A stretch of 64,000 bases of DNA. Origin: Romanomermis culicivorax. Lineage: Eukaryota > Nematoda > Enoplea > Mermithida > Mermithidae. The DNA lies in contig CAWUHX010000086.1 of assembly GCA_963922205.1 (NCBI GenBank), forward strand, positions 1 through 64,000, read 5' to 3'. Within the stretch, counting starts at the first letter, position 1, and each line of letters opens with the position of its first letter. The notes beneath the pieces were generated by a model. It searched no databases and was not told where the DNA came from. It saw only the letters and a program-made list of their open reading frames with translations. The position numbers and the translations under genes are program-made. Shown in pieces: positions 1 to 9,600 of this stretch.

Positions 1-67
1 TGCACTAAAACATACTGCACTGCAATATACTATAATTGAAATAAGGTTATAAATTGATCAGTTTTGC

Positions 68-3000
68 CTACCATTCTAACAATTTACGCCAATGTCGTCG
101 GCCCTCCGTGTTGATTTGATCTTTGTTTACAATGAAACACTTTCCTGCTTCCAACGATGGAAACATAGTAGCGTTGCCAACAACAATAAGCAAGCATCGC
201 GCACGGCTTATTGCGACATTTAAACGTTTAAAGTTTTCCAAGAATCCGATGGTCAGATATTGATTTGATCGCACGATGTCGTAGATGACAATGTCGGATT
301 CTTGACCCTGTTAAAAACCCTAAAGTAATGTATAGTGAGTTAAGTAGTAATCATAATTTACCACCTGAAACCCGTCTACTGTTCCAATTCGAATTTTGCG
401 TAGATCTTCAACGAATAATTCGCTACGTGAGTAGCTGTGATTCTGCAAATATGTGCCATTTAAAATGGCTTTGCATGCTTCCTCTACTTTTGCTCGTAGT
501 TGTTTAACCTGTGCGCTGTACGACGTTATAATAACTATGTTGTCGCAGCGCATTTTGTATTGTCCAATTAAGGAAGCCGCTAGATTGACACATGCAATTG
601 CTTCGCCTATATTTTGCAGAGATCTCGAATTATCGTCGGCGCATTCTTCTTTCGCTATATGAATCCAAGCTACGGGATATCCAGTCATCATTGTCGGAAA
701 TGATTTCGGAAGTTGCAGCATGCGTTGTTCTATAAGCACAAATGTTGAAACGATAAAATTTACTAGTACTCAAATCATTTTAAACATTGTCCCTATACTG
801 AGTCATATTGTTACCTTTGGTGGTACAATTTTGTACCCGATTTTCGTACGTCAAACTACTGACTATGCTTCCAATTGTCGGGTGCATTCGATATTGTTGG
901 TTCAATAATTTGTACGGCATGTTCATGTTGTGTAACCGCTCAAACAGGGTATGACTGAATCCTTTTCGTTCCGCTTCTTTGGAAGTCACACACGGCCCTA
1001 ATTGGCAAGGATCGCCTAAAAGGGTTACCTGAAAGAGCGAAAATGAACGAAAACATAGTACTTGGAAGGGAAATATCTAACAGTTCATTACCCTTCCACT
1101 TATGTGAAGTCTTGTAACCGGAATCAAGGTGGTTGGTTCAGTATCCTGGGCTGCTTCGTCGATCAATACCAGTTTGAAAAAGCATGCTTTTAGGCGGGCA
1201 TCGGCTGCTCCATTGCAAGTCGTAAAGATTATACGATATTTGCACCTGAGTAGCTGTTTTTCCTATTTGAATAGGCACGCATCTGCTTTTTTGTCTTCGT
1301 CTTTCGTGAGTGGTGTCTTTCGTGAGTGGTCACCATACTTCATTTCGATGCATTGCCTCCAGTTTGTTTTGCTGAAGTTGAAAAGATAGAAACAAGTACA
1401 ATGTTAAACAGACGGAAACAAATTATGTATTATAAAGTTTAGATATCTTTACCAAAATGCCAAATTTTCCGGCTGCATTGCTACGGCTCGCATTGTGTGG
1501 GGTCGAATATCATCGTCCGGCTGGTAGTACTTAGCTCGGCTGATAAGGCGCACGATGTTATTTTGAACGCGTTCTTTTTTATTGCCTGCATTTTCAACAC
1601 TTTTCAAAAGTGCTCGTATGATATTGTCTACGGCAGTGTTTGAAGGCGCCGTTATCAATATTTTTTGACCCTGATCAAGGGCTAATGCTCGTCTAATAAT
1701 ACAAGTAGCTGTGGATGTTTTTCCCGTTCCAGGCGGGCCCTGTACAAACAAGTTAAGCGTAAGAGTTGAAAGATATAAATATCTTTAAAAATAAAATAAC
1801 CTGTATTATCGAAATAAAATTCGATTCTGAAAGGCGAACGGCCTCTTGTTGAGACATGTTCAGACGGCAAGAGTCAAACAGGTCGTTGCGATTTGCGCCT
1901 ATATCGCGATATCGACAAGTAGCTGTGGGATCACGATGTTTTCCACGAATCAATAGATCACGAATGGGTTCGCTAATCTGTGGTGCTGTTTCATTGAGAG
2001 GTCGGAGCGGCATTCCGGAGGCTTCATCAATATACTTAGTGCCCATCTCTTTTTCTTTCAACTTTAACCGCCACATTGCGGTGTTGGAGTCCACCATGCT
2101 CAAGTGCTTTATGGTGTTGAGGCAGTTTAGTGTTCTAAATAAACGATGATGCTCAACGACAAAAAATTTGAAGGTCTACGAACCCAAAAAATAAATATGA
2201 ATGCTTTATACACATATACCTTTGCATCGCCGTATCATCTCCTTTCCAAAGGATGTTGCACATTTTGCGGCCCGGTTGGCGACTTGATTCGACAAATTTT
2301 CCTAGGGCATTGGCGGCATCTTGGTCCCATTCCAGGTCTTCTGCATCGTCTTGATCTTCGGCATCAGTATCGAATGGTGCATGTTTCGATGCCATCCACT
2401 TTTGCAACTTGTTTATGCGAAACTTGAGGATGTCGACGACTAAATTGGCGCTTCTATCTAAAAACAATTGCAAGTAATAAATTTTATTAAATTTTATTCT
2501 GCTCGATTACTCACTATCGGGTACATTGAGTAGCGTTGCATCGCAATACGCATCAGTTTCGTACCACCTGCCATCACCTCCAAGCTCCAAAATCGTCAAT
2601 TGAATCTTTTGATTCGGACGAACGACTAAAGATATATGTTGGATTTGAATTGCAATGAGGTCAAAATGACATATCAACTCACAATTGGGTAGCAGCCCGC
2701 TGAAGTCCAATTTTCCTGTGGCGTATGAAGGCGGATCTAGCAAGTACTCGATTGACTGAAAGTGTTTGCTGAACGCCAACAACATTTTATCATTATCGTC
2801 GGCTTGTTGATTTATCCAGTGTAAAAAAGTATTGTAATATTCATTCGGCGAATGATACCTAAAAGCAGTTGTAAATAATCAACAATAAAACAGGGTTTTT
2901 TTGGGGGAATTTTGCGGAAAATACAATGTGTAACCATACCTGCACTTGGGGGGGGGCTGGGGGGGACCCCTCCCCCAACTCGGCCAACCCTATACCCAAA

Positions 3001-3590
3001 ATCATTTCCCCCCCCCCAACCCCCCCCCCCCCAGTTGGGAAAAAATTAAAAAAATTTGTCAAAAAGTGTATGTTTTTTGGCCTTTTTTGGGGAAAATTTC
3101 GACTTTTTCCTACCCCCCCCCCAACTGGTCGGAGGTCTCCCAAAATTTCGGATTTACCCCCCCCCCCCCTGACTGGTCGTAGGTCCTACAGGTATGCGTG
3201 GAACTGTAGACCGACAAGATCACGAACGGAAAAAAATAACGAAGGACTTACGCAGCTTTCTGACATGGTTTTTCAAATTCGTCTGATTCGTCGACTGTCT
3301 GCTCCACAAAAGCGCTGAATCCAGTTTCGTAATCAAAACTGCATTTCACATTATTGTGGTCGTACGACACAGTATTCGGCGCAATATGTTTTATTGGTTC
3401 TTGAGGTTCATGGAATTCTTCGTAGTGTACTTCTACGGCGTCTAATTCATCGAACTCCTCCTCAACTTCGGCGTTGATCGGAGGCTAACAAATAATTATA
3501 CAACTTAGAATTATCACAAATGTGTGATTTTGAAAGACAAGTTACCTCAAACGGCGCAGGCTCGTCGATATGTGAGTGCGAATAGGACAT
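68..3590 (-). CDS. SF1 (UPF1-like) DNA/RNA helicase of a large transposon, 10 exons, one in-frame UAG
   Basis: Superfamily 1 helicase with NTP-driven unwinding motifs, closest in style to UPF1/SMUBP2-type AAA_11/AAA_12 helicases. Minus-strand exons by GT-AG and phase: 3590-3546, 3484-3252, 2858-2515, 2457-2220, 2134-1801, 1739-1453, 1371-1092, 1028-815, 729-365, 307-68. They sum to 860 codons including the final stop. Visible motifs: Walker A GPPGTGKT at residues 399-406, motif II DEAA at 565-568, GDPCQLGP at about 592, QYRMHP at about 632, TVDGFQGQESD spanning the last splice, and NVAISRARC near 808-818. The N-terminal about 390 residues are acidic and not recognised. One in-frame TAG (codon 530, bases 1265-1263) lies between motifs Ia and II. 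A 93-nt in-frame segment, 1338-1246, begins GTATGG and ends CTACTCAG, and could be an intron that removes it. Intron 2 holds a MITE. The gene is divergent from the transposase at 6699, and both carry the ACAGCTACTY word, so it is probably an accessory gene of the same element. Confidence 0.85.
2935..3196. mobile_element. Poly-C/poly-G MITE with CATACCTG ends, inside helicase intron 2
   Basis: A 262-bp segment starts CATACCTG and ends CAGGTATG, with long G and C homopolymers inside. Flanking octamers TGTGTAAC and CGTGGAAC match at 6 of 8 positions, which fits an eroded 8-bp target duplication. It lies wholly inside the intron 3251-2859 of the helicase gene. Relatives occur at 18410-18651, 19887-20084 and, less complete, near 17768 and 21341. 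Confidence 0.7.
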
Positions 3591-3845
3591 ATTAGTTGTC
3601 GTGAAGAAACAGGAAACACGACCGCTTGTTCAACAATAAATAAATAAAATGAGGCCTCACGTTTATCGTTGTAAACGTGAGTAGCTGTACAAAAAGTTGC
3701 TTCGCCAACAATCAACGAAAGAAATAATAAATCGTACGTAAAGGTTGGTTGTTGTAAAACGAGTAGCTGTGTAACACGTTTTCACAACGTTGTCTAAAAA
3801 AATTACGTAAATCGCCAATATCCCCCCCGTCATAATTAATGGTTA
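3591..3845 (-). promoter_or_regulatory. Leader/upstream region of the helicase with two ACAGCTACTC copies
   Basis: This stretch lies just upstream of the helicase ATG at 3590. It contains two exact copies of the word, in helicase sense, at 3688-3679 and 3770-3761. A short inverted repeat, CGTTTACAACGATAAACG, sits beside the first. No TATA box is convincing. A role as 5' UTR or as protein-binding site is inference. Confidence 0.35.
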
Positions 3846-4010
3846 CCTATTGTTCTGAAGGTTGCGATAAGCTTTGACACTTGCTCTCGGCTTCCCGTTT
3901 TGCACCAGCGAAGCGATGATGATTTGGTGGCGGGGGGCGGCGTTGAATTGAAACGGAGTTTTTGAAAAAAGTTTTGCGAATTGCGAGTGATGGATTTACA
4001 GTAAACTATT
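3846..4010 (-). other. Possible unassigned exon, minus strand
   Basis: An open stretch of about 50 codons on the minus strand ends ...RNLQNN before a GTAACC donor at 3845. It has coding-like composition (LVQNGKPRASVKAYRNL). I found no start codon or good acceptor for it, so it may be an exon of the Arg-rich gene or chance. Low confidence. Confidence 0.2.
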
Positions 4011-5063
4011 CATCTTATTCTTTTATTTTCAGGATTCGGATATAACTTGTTTGTCATAACACAAAATGCATATTATAGTTTTATGCACTTTCGCGTTACC
4101 ATGAACCAACAATGAAAAGTTTTAGTCACATACAATGAATGTCGGTAAAATATTTCAAATACGAGCAGTATTTTACGACTCAACTCCTCCATTTGCCACT
4201 ATTGCAAATTTAATTGCAACAGTGCCCAGCCGTGGGGACGTGGACCCTGAGGTTACGCACAGCCATGTGCAAAACTTAAAAAACTTAAAAAAACCGTGCA
4301 AAAGATCAAACAAATATATAAAGAAAATTGTACACAACCATGACTAGAAAACATAGATGGATAGAGACAGAATTAGGAAATTAAAGAATTTTTTTGTGTG
4401 TTTTTATTTTTAGAATTTTTTTTTATTTTTATTTTTTTATTTTTTAGGTTTTAAATGTTTTTTATGAATGTGCGTAATATAAACCTAACAAAATTAAAAA
4501 AAGCAATAAACAAAACATTAACAAATTGGGAAAAAAGTAAAACTAAATTTGACAAAAAATACCATAAAACCAAACATAAACATAAAGAAATAAAATAAAT
4601 GTTAACAAAACTTAAATTTGAAATTAACGTGCACAATTTAAAACTATGTTAACATTACATATATACAAAGCGTGGTTTCTTCCAAAACAAGTCTTAATCT
4701 TGTATCTATAAATTGTTTCAATTTTCAGTTTCAAAACATTCAATTTTCTATGTTTCGTTTCAAATTATAAAATTATTCAGTTATGTTTCGGGTTAAATTT
4801 GTACAACAGCAGTAAGCTTTTGAGCATAGCAACCTAAGTAGCGTTTGGAAAAAACCACATCGAATACATTGTGACTAGAAATAAACAATGAACACATGCA
4901 CACATCACAATAAAATGGAAAACTCACAGTACTTACAGAACACAATAATAAACATTACTCTTCATTAATATTAAAAATTTAGACTAGTATTGAAGGAGGA
5001 CCTACGCGGGCAAGGAACCCAACCATTGGAATTCCACCAACGTACTCTGTTGTATAAACTTAC
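4011..5063. other. AT-rich stretch without a supported gene
   Basis: A T-rich/A-rich low-complexity tract (4380-4640) and short uninteresting frames. It is probably the downstream intron or 3' region of the Arg-rich minus-strand gene. I see no conserved motif and no ACAGCTACTY copy. Confidence 0.4.
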
Positions 5064-5793
5064 CCCAATTCGCCAGCATACTCGGCGTGCTCCTCGAAGT
5101 TGGCCAATGTTTATGTCCGCATCGACATCCATGTTTTCGAATATAGGTGGCGGATCTTCTACTTCGGCAAAGCCTTGGCCAATTCCATTCATAATTACAT
5201 CGTTGAATTGATCAACATTAACGTGATTAAGTTCGTTGATCTGTAGATTATCTGGATTTTCTTCGCGGCATGGAGGGTTTGCACCACGTCTCATGTTCCG
5301 ACGCCTAACCCCAATTTGTCTATTGTTGCGTCGCCGACGTTGTTGTCCTCGTCGCGCTGCACATTCATTGGAAAAAAAATTATGGACAATTATTAACTTT
5401 CAATGTATCTCCTTTATACAGCATAATTATCTTTCTGTTTACATAATGATCTTCCTTTTTTATATTTTTCAAATGATTATGGTTACAATGTGGAATCTAT
5501 TTACCTCTTCGGGGTGCTCTTATTAGAATCAATGGCAAATCATCATCGTCAATTTCTGGAATCGGATTAGCCATATCAACGACAGGGTCTTCATTGCCGT
5601 TGAGTAGCTGTGCTTCTTGCGGGGGTTCGCGTTGGGGAAATTCCGGAATTGGATTAGCTATATCAACGACATGATCTTGATTGCCGTTGAGTAGCTGTCT
5701 GGCCCGTCTACGCAAACGACGTGGATGACGCCGGGCATTGTCCACTCTTCTTCGATGTCTCCCAATGCTGATTGATACGTGTATGCGAGGCAT
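5064..5793 (-). CDS. Arg-rich protein with duplicated QLLNGN..ANPIPE unit, two exons, 3' end not resolved
   Basis: Two minus-strand exons join in phase: 5793-5505 (ATG, 289 nt) and 5356-5064 (293 nt), through a GTAAAT donor and a TGCAG acceptor. A good GTAAGT donor follows at 5063. The product is very basic at first (RHRRRVDNARRHPRRLRRR), then has two copies of a unit QLLNGNxDxVVDxANPIPE encoded by an 87-bp DNA duplication. It continues with an arginine-rich linker and an acidic tail containing DVDADINIGQ. Each unit begins with an exact ACAGCTACTC, read here as Gln-Leu-Leu. I recognise no family. The basic part could bind nucleic acid. It sits between the two divergent transposon genes in helicase orientation. 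The downstream exons were not found. Confidence 0.55.
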
Positions 5794-5882
5794 TTCGAGT
5801 GAAAAAAGGTTTGTAGAGTAATTCTTCTTTCAAGCAAGAATGATACGCTATTCTATTAAGGTGCATCTTAGGGGCAAAGTCC

Positions 5883-6035
5883 ATGTTTGTGCATAAAGGT
5901 AAACATTCGTTTCCTACTGTAATGTTTACTGGTCACTCATTCCATGTGGACAAAGGACAGGAAGCAAAAATTGATTATGTGTTGCGCAATGAAGAATGTT
6001 ACGAATCTCGGGTTGGATTGATGGGTCATGTATAA
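5883..6035 (+). CDS. 50-codon mini-ORF resembling a FLYWCH zinc-finger remnant
   Basis: ATG to TAA, 50 codons. The pattern (HKGKHSF, a GHSF centre, then EECYESRVGLMGH) resembles the FLYWCH zinc finger found in MULE-type transposases and some animal DNA-binding proteins, but the usual W-x-C is missing. It lies upstream of the transposase gene on the same strand. It may be a degenerate exon, a small stand-alone protein, or chance. Confidence 0.35.
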   Translation: MFVHKGKHSFPTVMFTGHSFHVDKGQEAKIDYVLRNEECYESRVGLMGHV

Positions 6036-6698
6036 AATTGTACATAGGAAAACAATTTTGCAAGCTTGTGTTGTACCAGGAGAAAAATCTGGGCCAGAAA
6101 ACCCTAAGATGATCAAATGTCGTTATATTGTTTATGTGAAATAAATATTGTGACTGTTAGATACAATTGTGTTCATGTTTGTACATATATTGCATTTCAA
6201 ATTGCAGGTAGCTGTTTACTGTAACATTGATATTGCGCCCCATTTCTTCATCGCGCAGCGCAAGCATTGCAACGCATTTTTGCCCGACCCGAGTCTTGCG
6301 TTTCAAAGAAACAACGAATGACGCCTAAAAGTAAGATTGACAACTAATATTACTTTTTGTGTTAGCCTAATGTATTAAGTAATTTTAGTTAATGCTTATG
6401 GTATTATTGATTGTTATTTATTTTTCGTATTTTTTGCTTTAGCAAACGACGAATGAAATTGTATTTTTTCGCAATTACGTAATTGGATCCACAGCTACTC
6501 ACCGTCTACGATAGAAATTAAAAATTCTACGATTTACCGCTTTTACCTCGGCTACTCACACGTCACCAACCAAATTATTCTCTGTCGATATAGACCACGA
6601 CGTAGCAATTAGAATTTATAGTAAATTCGTTGTCTGTCAGCTACTCACAAAGTCAACAATAATTGACATTCACAAAGTCGCTCACAGCTACTCAAGTA
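6036..6698 (+). promoter_or_regulatory. Upstream region of transposase gene with clustered ACAGCTACTC-type words
   Basis: Within the last 210 bp before the transposase ATG there are exact copies at 6491-6500 and 6684-6693, and one-off variants at 6550 and 6637, all in transposase sense. A variant in the opposite sense (GGTAGCTGT) is at about 6218. The cluster mirrors the two copies upstream of the helicase ATG. A role as binding site for the transposase or for transcription control is inference. Confidence 0.4.
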
Positions 6699-9600
6699 AT
6701 GTATTCGGACGACAACCAATACGACTCCGACGACGATTTCAAGCTAACTCCTAGTCTACCGTCGCAAGTTGATCAACCTAAAGATGATCTGCCCAAGATC
6801 GAATCAAATGCAAATGCAACATCTGCCGAAACGGAAGATACGCCAGTTAATTCAGGATGTGCCATTCCCGTTATGACCAACAGACAATGCAGATTAGAAT
6901 ATAAGGACTTGGATAAGTTAATCGGTAAGCTAATTGTTTATTTTGGTGAAACTTACATCCAAAATTAATTACAAGTTGTTTGTATTGTATGTTTTCCAAC
7001 TGTAACTAATATTTAAGGTTCGGCTAACGCAGAACGATTAATCAACAAACCGTCACCATGTCCAAAAGGAGGAGACGTTTACTTGTTTCCTTACTCCAGC
7101 AAAGAAGATAGTAATTTACAGGTTACATTATTTATGTTAACCTTATATAATATTTGTACTTCCTCATAGAAACCTTTCTCTGCGATTGTTTTAATTGGGT
7201 AAACGATGGAGTTCGAAAACTTCCGAGGTCTAATCCAAAGTATTCAGCTACTCACTACGCTGTCGCCTGCGATCGAAATTCCGAAGCAAAGAAGAAATTT
7301 AAAAGAATGGAATATCGGCAGATAAAAACACCAGTGGACGAAAAACTACACGTCGGAGTAGTCCACTACGTTGGCGATGAAAAATATGGCGTCAAGCGAA
7401 AGCATTATAATTCGAACAGTGACAGAGTCTTTATTCGAAATGCTCCAGTAATCAAGAAACTCGTAGAAGTGGAACTTAAACGAGATCCGAACCTTACCGC
7501 TTCTCAATTGTACGAAAAAATTAGAATAGACAATCCTGCTCCACCGGGACTGGAAGCTATCGTACATGGCAGAGATCGAAAACAAGTAAATATAATTAAA
7601 TAAATATCTCAACTAGTACAATTTTTACAACAGTCATAGTTTTAAAGTATAAATGTGTTACAAACTAAAATTACTCTTTTAGATGTCCAACTTCAAATAC
7701 GTTATTCAAAATAAATTTCGGCCGACAAAGGACGCCATATACAATTTAAACACGTTCATTCGCGAGAATGAACGCCAATTTATAATGAGCATAGAACAAA
7801 CGCCTCAAGACTTTTTGGTTTCCTGTATGTTGCCGGACACGCCCGAAATAATCAACGAATTAATAACAGAATATCCAAACGAGCCATTTGTCGTTCTTTA
7901 CGACACGACGTTTGAATTGGGCGAGTTTTATGCGTCAGTATTAATTTATCGCCAAAAAAGCCTTATCGGCCAACCGGTTTTCCCACTCGCCGTACTTATA
8001 CACGAGAAAAAATTCAGAGAAAACCATTGCCGCTTCATAAAAAAAATTTTTCGACAGCTACCCATTCGTATAACGAATGGGAACGTCAAAACCGTTATAA
8101 TTACCGATCGCGAATTTGATTTCCGAAATTTGACGCCAAACACGACTCACGTTTACTGTTGGCGACATTTACTCGACAACGTTACTCGTAAAATTACCGA
8201 TTTGTTTCCCAAAAATAACGACATGCGTGTTGACATATTGAGCAATATGTATTCGATTCTAAAATCGGACTCCGAGAAACTAGCAGCATTAAAAGCTGAA
8301 GAACTTAGCGAAAAATGGCCCGAAAAATTCAAACAATATTACTTTTCGTCCATTGCCCCAGCTGTTCGAACAAGCGGAAAATGGGTGTTGGAACCGATCG
8401 GATTGTACTCCAGCTTCTCAGGTATGTTAATTTTGATATTATTTCAAATATTAACAAACGTAATGTTTTCATACGTCAAAAGCCTATAGTTTTAATTTAC
8501 TAAAGCAAATAATATAGTTTTCATTAATTAATTTAAATACGTATTTTAGGCATAACGACCAACGCTAGCGAAAGTTTCAACAGAGTCCTGAAGAGCTGGA
8601 ATTCTTGGCGAGAAATGCCCATCGACGTGGCCGTTCTCGCTTTCCACACCTTGTTTAATTATTACAACGTCGATTATGACCGCGCCAAATATGGACTTGG
8701 GGATTTCAAGCTAAACGCCCACATTCCATTGAGGCCTGCCAACGAAATGCCGAAACGAGATATCATCGAACCGGGAAAGGTTTTACAATATTGTCGATTT
8801 GGCCAAGTATACGTACAACCGCAGAAGGAAGAGCCAAAATTAGATCACCGCGGAGATGCCGATTCAAATTTCCGAATCGGTCAATTTTTGGTCGAAAATG
8901 GAAAGGTGGTCCACGACACCCTTTCAAGAGTAATAATTCATAATGTAGTTTATGTTTTTTTAAATTAATTTGCAAATTTTTTTTAGTGCTTCAACGTAAC
9001 CGAAAACGGCCAGGTGTATCTAGTTCGATTCAACCCCACCAGCTGCGGTTGCGGCGACAAGGCATGCGCCCACTTGATTGCCGCTCGTTTGTCGTGCAAT
9101 TTACCAGTTACCGTGAAGGCAACCAGAAACATCACAACTTTGCGACGTGCGGACAAACGAAAAATAAGTAAATCAAAGTTGGGACGCAAACGACCTCGCA
9201 AGGACGACTTTACGAACGTAAAGCCGAAAATTACGGATGTTGAATTTGACGACGAGGATGACGACGTCGAAATCACGAAGCCCGCAAACACACAAGTAGA
9301 TACAGCTACTTGTTATAAGAACGTAGAAATCAGGCAGCCTGCTAACAAACAAGTAGAAACAGCTACTTGTGTTGACGACGTCAAAATTCAGAAGCCTGCG
9401 ACAAAAGATTTGCATTTCGACACTCAAGTAGATACAGCTACTTGTGCCTACGATTCGCAAACTGATGCCGTTGAAAAAAATAACAGCGATTTTACGAATT
9501 GCCGCGGGCATTCAGAGGAAACAACAAATTGTGCCTACGATGCCGGTCGATTAAATGCGAAACATCTTGAGTAAGTGGTTAAAATATACTTGTTATCATT

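Noticed and set aside
2859..3320. Proline/glycine-rich proteins read from the C/G runs on both strands (also at 18.4 and 19.5-20.1 kb)
   Set aside because: The open frames exist only because homopolymer C/G runs lack stops. The DNA is a TIR-bounded MITE.
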